Source: Sinotaia quadrata (Eukaryota > Mollusca > Gastropoda > Architaenioglossa > Viviparidae). Taken from it: a stretch of DNA of 64,000 nt. The stretch covers positions 38,436,879 to 38,500,878 of the forward strand of contig CM054182.1 of the NCBI GenBank assembly GCA_028829895.1. The letters are read 5' to 3'. The notes under the pieces were generated by a model, which saw nothing but the letters and a program-made list of their open reading frames with translations, had not been told where the DNA came from and did no database searches. This document shows, in pieces, positions 38,382-50,299 of the stretch (its first letter is position 1; every line of letters starts with the position of its first letter). Position numbers and translations under genes: made by a program.

Positions 38382-40016
38382 TGTAATCAACATATTTAGC
38401 TAATACTGGAATGCCACAAGTTTTATTTTAATCAACATATTTAGCTAAGACTGGAATGCCACAAGTTTTATTTTAATCAACATATTTAGCTAATACTGGA
38501 ATGCCACAAGTTTTATTTTAATCAACATATTTAGCTAAGACTGAAATGTCACAAGTTTTATTTTAATCAACATATTTAGCTGGGACTGGAATGTCACAAG
38601 TTTTATTTTAATCAACATATTTAGCTAAGACTGAAATGTCACAAGTTTTATTTTAATCAACATATTTAGCTAGGACTTGAATGTCACAAGTTTTATTTTA
38701 ATCAACATATTTAGCTAGGACTGGAATGTCACAAGTTTTATTTTAATCAACATATTTAGCTAGGACTGGAATGTCACAAGTTTTATTTTAATCAACATAT
38801 TTAGCTAAGACTGAAATGTCACAAGTTTTATTTTAATCAACATATTTAGCTAAGTCTGGAATGTCACAAGTTTTATTTTAATCAACATATTTAGCTAAGT
38901 CTGGAATGTCACAAGTTTTATTTTAATCAACATATTTAGCTAAGACTGAAATGTCACAAGTTTTATTTTAATCAACATATTTAGCTAAGACTGAAATGTC
39001 ACAAGTTTTATTTTAATCAACATATTTAGCTAAGACTGGAATGTCACAAGTTTTATTTTAATCAACATATTTAGCTAAGTTGGGAATGTCACAAGTCTTA
39101 TTTTAATCAACATATTTAGCTAAGTCTGGAATGTCACAAGTTTTATTTTAATCAACATATTTAGCTAAGTTGGGAATGTCACAAGTCTTATTTTAATCAA
39201 CATATTTAGCTAAGTCTGGAATGTCACAAGTGTTATTTTAATCAACATATTTAGCTAAGTCTGGAATGTCACAAGTTTTATTTTAATCAACATATTTAGC
39301 TAAGTCTGGAATGTCACAAGTTTTATTTTAATCAACATATTTAGCTAAGACTGGAATGTCACAAGTTTTATTTTAATCAACATATTTAGCTAGGACTGGA
39401 ATGTCACAAGTTTTATTTTAATCAACATATTTAGCTAAGTTGGGAATGTCACAAGTTTTATTTTAATCAACATATTTAGCTAAGACTGGAATGTCACAAG
39501 TTTTATTTTAATCAACATATTTAGCTAGGACTGGAATGTCACAAGTCTTATTTTAATCAACATATTTAGCTAAGACTGGAATGTCACAAGTTTTATTTTA
39601 ATCAACATATTTAGCTAGGACTGGAATGTCACAAGTTTTATTTTAATCAACATATTTAGCTAAGACTGAAATGTCACAAGTTTTATTTTAATCAACATAT
39701 TTAGCTAAGACTGAAATGTCACAAGTTTTATTTTAATCAACATATTTAGCTAAGACTGAAATGTCACAAGTTTTATTTTAATCAACATATTTAGCTAAGA
39801 CTGAAATGTCACAAGTTTTATTTTAATCAACATATTTAGCTAAGACTGGAATGTCACAAGTTTTATTTTAATCAACATATTTAGCTAAGACTGGAATGTC
39901 ACAAGTTTTATTTTAATCAACATATTTAGCTAAGACTGAAATGTCACAAGTTTTATTTTAATCAACATATTTAGCTAAGACTGGAATGTCACAAGTTTTA
40001 TTTTAATCAACGAAGC
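38382..40016. repeat. 45-bp minisatellite, about 36 copies
   Basis: Highly regular array with unit ATCAACATATTTAGCTAAGA followed by CTGGAATGTCACAAG and TTTTATTTTA. Variants at the GCTAAGACTGG positions (AGTCTGG, GGACTGG, AGTTGGG, GACTGAA) recur along the array in blocks. The first three copies carry ATGCC instead of ATGTC. All six frames contain stops, so it does not code. Confidence 0.98.
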
Positions 40017-40516
40017 AACCTCCTAGGATTGACTCATTTTTTGAAAAACGTCATCCCACGTTTGTCAAGTACTGTACCTTGTCGTAAGCCTGAGTACACA
40101 TGCCAGGTAGCTCAGTTTTACAAGCGAACGTTTGGACAGGTGAAAGCAAAGTTCCCTAATGCTTTAATAGCTAGAAATAGAGGTTAAAGGTTAAACAATT
40201 CAAATTCATATGACAGTCCTTTACTCGCTCAAAGGTGAAAGTCATAAAACTGAACATTTTACTTTTTTTTCATAATTTAAATATCTAAAATATGATAGAC
40301 ACAACCTCTGTGATTTTTTTAAAAAGTGTATTTTTAATAATAAAATTAAAAAATAAGGAATGGGGTTAGCTGCTGCTATTTTGAGTATCTTATCAAACTG
40401 AGTGTTTCATTTAGCATTGAAGGCAAACTAAGGTTGCTTGGAACCTATTACATATAATGTTCGCTTTACTTCATGGCATTACAATTGTTGAATTTAGAAA
40501 TTATGTTAAGTTTTCG

Positions 40517-40801
40517 AAACGATTACTTATTTACAATTAGCGAACGAACATACTACAGTGTGAAACGATTACATAGTTACAATTAGCGAACGAACATACT
40601 ACAGTGTGAAACGATTACATAGTTACAATTAGCGAACGAACCATACTACAGTGTGAAACGATTACATAGTTACAATTAGCGAACGAACCATACTACAGTG
40701 TGAAACGATTACATAGTTACAATTAGCGAACGAACCATACTACAGTGTGAAACGATTACATAGTTACAATTAGCGAACGAACCATACTACAGTGTGAAAC
40801 G
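40517..40801. repeat. 45-47-bp tandem repeat, 6 copies
   Basis: Copies start at 40517, 40562, 40608, 40655, 40702 and 40749 with GAAACGATTAC and contain ACAATTAGCGAACGAAC and TACAGTGT. The unit grows from 45 to 46 to 47 bp along the array by single-base insertions. Confidence 0.96.
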
Positions 40802-42100
40802 ATCGTGTCTGAGATCGAAATGAATCGCAATTCCCTGTTGTCCATTTGAAGAAATCACAAATCTCGATAACCAGTCTCAGTGAAAAACGTTTTATAATGC
40901 AGCTAAACGAAATGATTGGATAGATGTAAGAAAGTGTTATTTATGGATTACTAAAGCTAAGAGGTGAGAACATAAAAGAAATGGAGATTGGATGGATGTA
41001 AGAACAAGTTTTATTTATGGATTACTCAGACTAATAGGTCAACACTCTATCGGGTCACTCTACCCTGAAGAAGTTGGGTGGGTACAAACGTGTGTATAAT
41101 GATCTATGGGCTTGATATTTGTCCAAGCACGTCGCTTCGCTTTCGAATTTGCTATTTATAGAATTGGACGAACCTTAGACTTACCCCAGACCAGTTAAAC
41201 AGGTATAATTAAGGTCTACTGGTTTTATCGAGTGTACCCTCTTTCGTCGAGTTCAAGGCCGATTGAATGGCAATGAAACTGGAGGTTTGGATGACTACAA
41301 GTGCAGGAGAAATAATTAAAGAAAAAGTCTGAAACCAAACATGTCGATGATTTATTCAGTATGGATTTTATGAAGAAAGGGGAAGTAACAACAAAAAAAC
41401 ATGCCATCGATATTCACTAAGTGAATTATAGATTAAGCAAATGTGAGTGAATAGAACAGAAATCCAGTAACAAAACCATAAACCGATAATGTAATTTATT
41501 AGGCATGTATAATTAAAAGAAAAACTTATTAAGTCAACAATGTAACTTATAAAAATTAAAAAAATAAGCAGCATTTATGTATAAATAACACCCCCGCACA
41601 GATAACACACACACACACGTGCGCGCATTTACAAACTGCAGCAACCAAAGGGAAAGAACTAACAAAAAAAAAAAACATGATTAAAAATCCTTATACCTTA
41701 CTTCCCTTGACACACTACACTATGCAGCTGTCTTGTACAAAAGGGACTGTTTTAGAGCGTAATATTTATTCAAATTAATACGTATATAAACAACAAACAT
41801 CAGTAGTAATTTTGTTGTAAAACAACATGCATTAGTGTTTAATGTAAAAACACGTCATGTATTGGTGTTTTGGTATGGAACAACCTGAAGTAGTGTTTTG
41901 GTGTAAACCCAACAATCTGTAGTGGTGGTTTGGTTTAAAAACAACAATCTATTGAAGCGTTCTGGTGTAAAACTACAATCTGCAGTGATGATTTTGGTGT
42001 AAAACAACAAATCTGTAGTGGAACAGGATATTGATTGCATAACAAATTTCAATCTAGTTACTGATACAGCTGAATCCAGGCAAAACTCAGAGCGACTACA
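40802..42100. other. Intergenic sequence
   Basis: AT-rich with short simple repeats (for example an AC/GCGC stretch at about 41608-41627). No gene recognised; hydrophobic ORFs here reflect base composition. Confidence 0.4.
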
Positions 42101-42960
42101 CTGAGTGAAGTGAATACAATTACTACAGTAAGCGACTAAAGTGACTACACTGACTACAGTGACTAAATTGACTAAAGTGACTAAATTGACTGAGTGACTA
42201 TAGTAACTACACTGACTAAAGTGACAATACTGACTAAATGAGTGACTAAAATGAGCAGACTAATATGACAACACTGTCTCAAGTTACAACACTGATTAAA
42301 GTGAGTAGCAATACTGTCTAAAGTGACAACACTGACTAAAGTGAGTGAAAATACTGTCGAAAATTACAACACTAACTAACGTGAGTGACTATACTGTCTT
42401 AATTGACAATACTGACTAAAGTGACAACAATAACTAAAGTGAGCAGTGACTAGTGTGACAACATAGACTAAAGTAGTGACAACACTGTCTAAAATGACAA
42501 TACTGACTAAATTGAGCAGTGATGAAGGTGACTACTCTGATTGAAGTGAGTGACTAAAGTAACTAAGCTGACTAAAGTGACAATACTGACTAAATGAATG
42601 ACTAAAATGAGCAGACTAATATGACAACACTGTCTCAAGTTACAACACTGATTAAAGTGAGTAGCAATACTGTCTAAAGTTACAACACTGTCTAAAGTGA
42701 CAACACTGACTAAAGTGAGTGAAAATACTGTCGAAAATTACAACACTAACTAACGTGAGTGACTATACTGTCTTAATTGACAATACTGACTAAATTGACA
42801 ACAATAACTAAAGTGAACAGTGACTAGTGTGACAACATAGACTAAAGTAGTGACAACCCTGTCTAAAATGACAATACTGACTAAATTGAGCAGTGATGAA
42901 GGTGACTACTCTGATTGAAGTGAGTGACTAAAGTAACTAAACTGACTAAAGGGACTGATA
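42100..42960. repeat. Degenerate GACTAAAGTGA repeat with a 355-bp second-order duplication
   Basis: Short 8-18-bp units (TGACTAAAGTGACAAC and similar) fill the region. The block beginning near 42222 (TGACAATACTGACTAAATGA) is repeated near 42577 at an offset of about 355 bp, with few differences. Confidence 0.92.
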
Positions 42961-43560
42961 CACCAATATCAGAGATAGGCAAGGATATACGAAGTTGAAT
43001 AAGGAAATACAGAAGAGGCAGCACTATCTTCAAATCACTTGTATGTAAGATCTCTGGGTCGAAGCATGCCTGGACGTCTGTCCTTGCCACTGGTTCATCT
43101 TTCTCTATAGTTGGGCTGCGTGGCTTGCCAAAAAATGGTGAGAGTCCAAATCCCAGCAAACTTCCACTGCATTGAATTGTCCCAGTTCTTTACCATTGTA
43201 ACTTCGTGGTGCACTCAATAAGGCAACAACAACAACAACAACAACAAAAAGACGACAAAGAAATAAATTCAGTTTATTCCCTTCTCTAACTGTTTCTTCT
43301 AGTCTCTCCAATTGTCTGTCTATTATGGTGTTGAAAAACAAACTACATTCTCTCAAAGAATAAATTCACAACACAGACTGTTTCTTTCTCAAAGCAGTCT
43401 CCATTGCAAAATCTCCATTATTTCTTTCAAATTTTCAGCTGTCTTATTTTATCTCTTTATCTTAAGAGTTTAAATCTAAGTTTCTTCTTTTCTCACTAAT
43501 TCTAAACTGCGACTATAAATTCTCAACTATTCATTTCTTCAACAAATTCTGAACTGTAAC
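42961..43560. other. Intergenic sequence with a (CAA)n run
   Basis: (CAA)n at about 43222-43246. Overlapping minus-strand ORFs at 42881-43356 have no domain. Nothing recognised. Confidence 0.4.
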
Positions 43561-43765
43561 TGCAAATTCTCAACTCTCAAAATGAATTCTGAACTGTTTT
43601 TTTTTTTTTAAGGTAAATTCTCAACTGTCTTTCTTTTCTCAAAGCTTAAAGGTAAATTCTCAACTGTCTTTCTTTTCTCAAAGCCAGTTTTGAACTGTTT
43701 TTCTTAAAGGTAAATTCTCAACTGTCTTTTTTTTTTTCTCAAAGCCAATTCTGAAGTGTTTTTTT
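43560..43765. repeat. Tandem repeat of AATTCTCAACTGT units
   Basis: About four copies of a 40-60-bp unit with TAAATTCTCAACTGTCTTTC and TTTTCTCAAAGCC. Confidence 0.85.
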
Positions 43766-45180
43766 AAATTGTCACGGTCAAAGGGAGATGGTTATCTAAA
43801 TTTTTTCTTCTTCTTTAGCATTATTATTTCCCTTATATTGATTACAAGGCGGGTCGTCCACTGTATGAAAGTTTTCGTCTTACATGCATGGTCAGTGTGT
43901 ACGAGAGTGAGTATATAAATGCACATGTACAATTTAAAGAAATATGTGAAGTGATATTTATTTATTCAGTATTAATCAATTAGTTAATAAGAATTATATT
44001 TTGTTATTAGAAGTCTTGCGCCCTAGGAGTAATTTGCTCATTGTTAAGAAATATTTTCGTTGTGCTACACGCTTTTGCCAAGAACAGCTTTCTAGAAACT
44101 TCGTCCAACTCGAGATTTTTGCCAGTCACAAAAAAAGACTGCGTCGCCATGTTAGTTTTAGTGTGTGCATCATCCGAGCTACAGTGAGGTGTTGAAACTC
44201 ATATATATTACCACACTGAGCTCTAGTCGTCTTTCTAACAAAGTTTTTAATAATTTGGGAAAGAAAGACTTTTGAATATTCGCCGTTTTCCTGTGTGGAA
44301 CTGTGTGTGTTTTGTCGTTCTCCCAGTCCTTTTTGACGTCTATACTTCATAGTCTCGTCAGCACTTTAAAATGAACTCAACCTCGTCGGCAGCCAGCTTT
44401 CAGTGACGGATAGCCGGGACTGAAGAGAAGGTGCCTAGCGAAGAAATATTCAACACCACTCACCAGCGGTCCTCACCACCAGACATCATTTTCACGTTCA
44501 TCAACGCGAAAAACATCCTCCGTTCTTCAACGAGGAGCATAATAAGTCATGACTTGTGTATGTGAGTGCATACTTTTCAGTGTTCAGTGTTTCGCTTGTG
44601 CCTGTATGCCTTTTCGACATACAAAGTTGGACTTTTAAGTCCTGAACTTCATTGACTGTGTTCATTAACGTTGTGATTTTGCCAGTGCGTCCTTCGTTAT
44701 TTTTCATCGCCATTTTCTGCAGACGTACTACTTTTACGTCTTCCATTCTCAACTACTCAAATCAAATCAAAAAGCAATATTATACATTAGGGGTGCATTA
44801 CTCCAGGTAGGTTAGTCAGAACTTAATTATTCATATTTTCATTAATAATAGTTATTATTGACACTCAGGTTTTTCACCCTGAACTTTATTTCGAATTGAA
44901 CAGTTTAACTCAACCAAACTGAGAGACTTATTTCATCAAATTGTTTTGATTTGTGCGGTTATTGCCGCTTGTTAACATTATTATTTCATTGTGCGTTTTT
45001 TTCACCCTTCGTATTTAAAATTATTATTCATTAACTTACAAGAATGTACGTAGTTATCACCGCTATTGTATGTTGAATGGTTATTTATTATTTTATTTTG
45101 CTCAAGATTCATCGCTCTGGTCCAACCCCAGTTGAATGTGTAACATTACAAAAATAATCAACATTCAATCATCTGATGTG
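43766..45180. other. Intergenic sequence with two unassigned minus-strand ORFs
   Basis: Minus-strand frames at 44126-44350 and 44501-44752 are somewhat richer in G+C and charged residues than neighbouring random ORFs. They carry no recognisable domain and no supporting splice structure. Confidence 0.25.
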
Positions 45181-45246
45181 TAATGTCATTTTTAAGATAT
45201 GCACTCGAGTGATGACATTTTTAAGATATGCACTCGAGTGATGACA
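45181..45246. repeat. 36-bp tandem duplication
   Basis: TTTTTAAGATATGCACTCGA plus GTGATGACA occurs twice. Confidence 0.9.
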
Positions 45247-45454
45247 TTTTTTGTACATCCTTCTGACACAAAACTGCATTATTGCAATGGCATTCTGTTC
45301 TATTGAGACCACATAAAATCTCAGCGATACAGTGACACTTACACACAACAGTATGAATAAATGTGGACATATTAGTCAGCTGAATACCATCTTTCTTGAA
45401 ACCGGTGTCACAGGTATTTTCTAACTCTGACAAGCTAGATAAGCAACGGTTCAA
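45221..45454 (-). CDS. Unassigned cysteine-rich ORF
   Basis: A 77-codon frame with no ATG start and nine or more cysteines in a dense pattern: ENTCDTGFKKDG, then VVCKCHCIAEILCG, then TECHCNNAVLCQ. The spacing does not match EGF, LDLa or three-finger modules known to me. It could be an exon of a secreted or extracellular protein (a GTAAGT donor-like site follows CATACTGTTGTGT), or chance. It lies in the gap between the two cadherin genes on the same strand. Confidence 0.2.
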   Translation of the reverse strand: MNRCLSSLSELENTCDTGFKKDGIQLTNMSTFIHTVVCKCHCIAEILCGLNRTECHCNNAVLCQKDVQKMSSLECIS

Positions 45455-45459
45455 TTGTT

Positions 45460-47385
45460 ACCTCTCTTGGCTGCACTTAGGGTTAATTGGACATCACTTC
45501 AGAAAGTCTGAAGGCACCAATTTATCTCAAACAAATATTCCATCCAGTTTAACATTAAATCAGAGATGGTATCTTTACTGTCACCAGCTCGCTCTAACGA
45601 GTCACCTCTACATTTTTAAAACTCATTTTACATATTCTTTCAACGACTGAGTCTGGCGAGGGTGGCGTGGAAGGTGGGGGAGGGGGTCATTATTATTCTT
45701 TATATATTTATGGTTTGTCAAATATATTGTCTGTCACGTGTCATGTGCTCACACTGAAAGTGAAAGTGAGGAGTACGATTGTAATGAGACAAAACACCTC
45801 CATCCATTTTCAACATTCTTTCGTACATCACACGTCACAGTCATTAACGCTGTAGCAGTGAACTTTCCTTTACCTATGTGATCATGTCTCAACGCACATC
45901 TGTAGATCAGCAGTTACATAACTGATACAATTCTCTGGGATGGGTATGAAACACATGTGGATTTCCCTTTTTAACGTTTCTATATCATTCCGTAACGACT
46001 AGTTTTAATTTAACTTTATATCATTCCTTTATAATTAATGTAATGTATCTTTCTTCATACAGTTCCATAATGATTAAGTTAAATGTGTCCTCTGTATCAT
46101 TCCGTTATGACTAATTTAAATGTACTTTTTCTTCTCCGTAATCATTTCTGTTTAGGAATCCTAAATTTGCCTCTACATAATTCTATTTGGATTTATTTTG
46201 TAATGAATAATTTAAATGTGTGTGTGGGTGAGTCCAAAGCATTTCAAATTTTTATTTCTTTCTTTCACATGACTTAGATAGACAATCAGGCAGATGTAAA
46301 ATAGTAAGGACTAATATTGAGAAAACTATAAAAAACACCAAAGTATTTTGCAACAACAAAAGACAACTTTAAAAATAATACGTTTTACATTTTGTATTCA
46401 TTTTCCAAACTCGCGTTAAGCATCTTCCCATGTATACATGCTATCTCCCCTCTTGCGTGAGAGGCCCTGGCGATGTTATCGAACCTGGTCCGTTTCTCGG
46501 TCAGGTTGTAATAATATCTCAGATATTTAGCCTGACGTGACTGCCTCTGCTCCCGCGAAAAATCGACCCACGGTTTAGACTCACTTTAGCGTCTGTAATA
46601 GGACCATCCTCTCCCAGAAACGACACTTGGTAAAAAGGTCTTTTTGGCGAGAAAGGTCAGTCAGGAAATTATATTGAATCATGTATATAGGTAGTTGGTG
46701 ATTATGCTAGCGGGTATCAAGCATATTCCTTTATATATATTATGCATGATCGTTATTTTAACTCAATCTTTTCTATTTTTCATCGTTGTTTTTTTTTGCC
46801 ATCTGTCTTTCTTTATTTTTCTGTGAATGAGTGACGTGCATTTAATGTTATTAACACCACCCTAACGTTCACACATAGTGGATGTCGATATATATGTGTT
46901 GTAGAATCAACATTTTATCTACCACACCAATGCCATCCGCATCCTTTATCTACCCAGTTCTGCGCCTCACGAGTGAGTAAAACAGGCCGAGGCCAGCTAT
47001 TGCTCTTCGAAACACACAAAGCTCACAACCTGCACCACACATCTGACTGACCCGGGAAGTTCAAAGAGACAAAAATAAACTCCTCTTTAACCACATTGTG
47101 AACACAAAGTCAAATGGTGAACACTAATGTCGCACTCGCCTCTTTGTGATTAATTTCATTATAAATTCTTTCCGACATCATTACTTTTTCCTTATAAAGT
47201 TTTTTTTCTATTTTATCCCCAAGTTTAGAAGCATTTATTTGTAATTGTAATGTTTCAAATTTTGTTTAAACATAAATACTGTGACACCTGGAACTGCTGA
47301 CGTGTGAGTGGACGTATAGCTCGTTAGCTGGCTTCGTTAGGGATTTTAAATGTTTTTATAACATCGTTTAAAAAATCCTCACGCC
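45460..47385. other. Intergenic sequence
   Basis: No domain-bearing ORF. A slightly GC-richer stretch at about 46430-46650 contains CCTGGCGATG and CTGACGTGACTGCC. Nothing assigned. Confidence 0.4.
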
Positions 47386-47390
47386 ACATT

Positions 47391-47792
47391 CATAACACTT
47401 TAAAATTAAATTAACACACTGTACATATATTTATTCATAACACTTTTAAACTAATACTTTTTACATATAATTTATTCACAACTCTTTAAATTTAATAAAT
47501 TGTACGTATATTTATTTACAACACTTTAAATTAACACACTGTACATATATTTATTCATAACACTTTTAAACTAATACTTTTTACATATAATTTATTCACA
47601 ACTCTTTAAATTTAATAAATTGTACGTATATTTATTTACAACACTTTAAATTAACTCACTGTACATATATTTATTCATAACACTTTTAAACTAATACTTT
47701 TTACATATAATTTATTCACAACTCTTTAAATTTAATAAATTGTACGTATATTTATTTACAACACTTTAAATTAACTCACTGTACATATATTT
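47391..47792. repeat. 120-bp tandem repeat, about 3.3 copies
   Basis: The 120-bp unit is nearly identical between copies. It is itself built of three related sub-units of about 40 bp (TTTATTCATAACACTTTTAA / TTTATTCACAACTCTTTAAA / TTTATTTACAACACTTTAAA), so it is a higher-order repeat. Confidence 0.96.
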
Positions 47793-48725
47793 ATATTATT
47801 GTGCATACATGAGAAAGAGCTCTTGTAATCTCGTTAACCTTTGTTAATCATGCATTAAAGTGTTATTGAAACTTGTGCCTTCACTTCAGTTATATGGGTC
47901 ATTTAACAATGAATTTATTGAAAATTTCAGTTCATTGCAAAATAAACTACATTTGTGAAGTACAAAGCTCTTTTGGCAACTAATAATGCTTAATGTGAAG
48001 TCAACCATAACATCCCATATATATCCAGATATAACATACCAACATACTTAATAACTATTTAAACTTTTCTGTAGCGACATCTAGGTAACGACTTTTAACA
48101 AAATGTATTCTGGAACACGATTCTTAAGAGTATATTCACTTTCGTATTTAATAGGTTAAGAAACCGGAGTTATACTTAGTTAAAGGGAGATAATTTCAAT
48201 ATAGAATAATACAGCGTAGAAACTAATTCATGCTGGGACGAACCAGCAGCATTTTATGCATTGGTATTGTTACTTTGAACAAATACAGCAACATCTGAAA
48301 GCTATTAGCTGGCTGTGCTGAGTTTTCACGACGATATATATATTTTATATTAGTTTCAACATTTTAAATCTACAATAATAAGTAATTGGTCAAATTCAGA
48401 CTACACCAAGGAATTTCTTTCTGTTAGATCTAATACAATCACAGGCAAGCAGTAATAATAAGTAAATGGTAAAAGAAATATTTTCTTTTGTAATATAAAT
48501 TTTATTTTATACAACTAAATTGGAAAGGAATAAATAATGCATATATGATATTTTTTATATGAACAATGTGAACAAACAAATAATACTGAGAATTTTCGAT
48601 GCCCACAATGAAAGTATTTTTATGAAGATCACCATTTATAATACATGGATGAAGGATTAAAAGGTAACATTACCAATGCAAGGCAGGCAACATTACATTC
48701 AAATGACTACTAGAACATACCTATC

Positions 48726-48757
<32 letters not shown>

Positions 48758-48842
48758 TATATATATACATGCACACACAATATATGCACACACACACATA
48801 CAAATACACACTAAGTGTGACAGCTCTCCTGACTGCACTCAC
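47793..48842. other. Intron downstream of the last recognised exon of cadherin gene 2
   Basis: AT-rich, with a (CA)n tract at 48726-48752 followed by AT and CA stretches to about 48808. The next exon of gene 2 was not found here. Confidence 0.45.
48726..48752. repeat. (CA)n microsatellite
   Basis: Lies about 90 bp beyond the splice donor of the 48843-49022 exon. Confidence 0.95.
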
Positions 48843-49022
48843 TGGAATATCAGTGTTAATGGCTGAAATATTATATGGAATAGTTGTCTGGCTGGCATTG
48901 ATGGTACTCAGGGTGATATTAGGGTTACTGAAGACTGGTGGATGGTTGCGTAGAATGGTGATAGTAATGGTTGCCTCTGCTGACCTTGCGGGCTTGCCAT
49001 TATCTTGAGCTCGTAAAATCAT
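48843..49022 (-). CDS. Cadherin gene 2, last exon recognised (end of one EC, start of the next)
   Basis: A 180-bp, 60-codon, phase-0 exon with acceptor TTTATCAAG and donor GTGAGT. It encodes MILRAQDNGKPARSAEATIT and ITILRNHPPVF, the last strands of a repeat. The linker has RNHPPVF in place of the usual DxNDNxPxF, so calcium binding there should be weaker. SNPNITLSTI starts the next repeat and ends in NTDIP. It continues in frame from the exon at 54014-54154. The following exons needed to finish this repeat were not found in the remaining 29 kb before cadherin gene 1. Confidence 0.85.
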
Positions 49023-50299
49023 CTTGATAAAATTTAAGAGAGTATATATCAGCAAGGAAAACTATATGTACAGATTAATAAAAGCATTAAGAAGTAAAAT
49101 ATGCTGTTAATAACCAAATTTTGTCCTTGAAATTATTTGAGGTGATTTATAAATAAGGAATGGTGAAGAGCAATATTGATGGATTACTATAAAATTAACT
49201 GCAAGGAAATTCTACATTTGATCACCTTCTATTAAATCTGAATATACCCAAGACAAACAGAACAATCAGACATATCTTCACATGTTTGAATATGAATGCA
49301 TGACTTTTAGACAAGAGTTTAAGAAGAGTTCAATAATAGTAGTAAGTTCTTTGATTAACTTTAATAAAATCTATTATAAATAAATGGAATACATACATTC
49401 TTCATATGCACGCTAAGCCGATTTCTCATTATCTGCCCATCAGGAACATCTTATCAATACTAAAACAGAGACAGTTTCTCATTACTCTCACTATAGCATT
49501 GCAAGTATTTCAGAGGTTCCCATTGAGTGACACTGGGACCATAACTCCCCACAGATGCACATGCTCAGTCTCAGCAATCATAGTCACTAAAAATAACCAG
49601 AGTGCAGGAAATATGTGCCTTCACTTCAGCAGCCAATTTGTTACAATTTTTTTATCGGGTACTGTAATAAAGTACCCTCTGACGAGATTTTTTTACCTGA
49701 CACTGAATGGGCTAGAAATCAGATTTAACTAATTTTCACCTAACATAATATTTAAAATTAAAGTAACTCTTCTCCTGCTTATTTCAGGAAGTTATTTTGA
49801 GTTCTCATTAAACATTATACTATACCATGGCTAATCAATCTACTACTATGCTTAGCTACACTGTCCTATAAAGGATTCTGATAGAATAATGATAGAATTT
49901 AACTTACACAAATTCAACTATATGTGCTCAGAGGATAACAAAAACTTGGAGTGAGTGGTGAAATGAAAGACATGATTATGAGTAGTGAGATGAAAGATGT
50001 GAAATGCTTTTCTCTCTGTTCATCTCAATTTCTGTGTACCTGTTATAGTGTCATCATCTCACTACAATAAGTGTAATTTTAGTACATTATATTTTATGAT
50101 TCATAAATATTTATTGTACAACATGGCTTCAAAACACTACACATACTTCATCTAATGCTCAACCAAAGAAACAGAAATACTGAAGATATATAATTTCTGA
50201 ATTAAAGTTCACTATGAAAGTTTTACAGATAATTGGAAACCAAACCAAAAAACATCTGAATAGCTCAGGAGACAGCAGCAATATTACTGATCACCATTT

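Noticed and set aside
38382..40016. Regular 45-bp repeats as a possible CRISPR array or repeat protein
   Set aside because: There are no unique spacers, the units are directly contiguous, the host is an animal genome, and stops occur in all frames.
41225..41574. Hydrophobic minus-strand ORFs as a possible transmembrane exon of cadherin gene 2
   Set aside because: Hydrophobicity follows from AT-rich codons. There are no splice sites in the right phase and no flanking linker or cytoplasmic sequence.
44126..44752. Two adjacent minus-strand ORFs as exons of a gene
   Set aside because: No recognisable domain, no convincing splice sites linking them, and no match to the cadherin genes on the same strand.
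48676..49008. Plus-strand 110-aa ORF with hydrophobic segments
   Set aside because: It is antisense to the well-supported cadherin exon 48843-49022 plus a CA microsatellite.
49650..49682. Hairpin GGGTACT...AGTACCC as a terminator or small RNA
   Set aside because: A 7-bp stem in an intron, with no other evidence.
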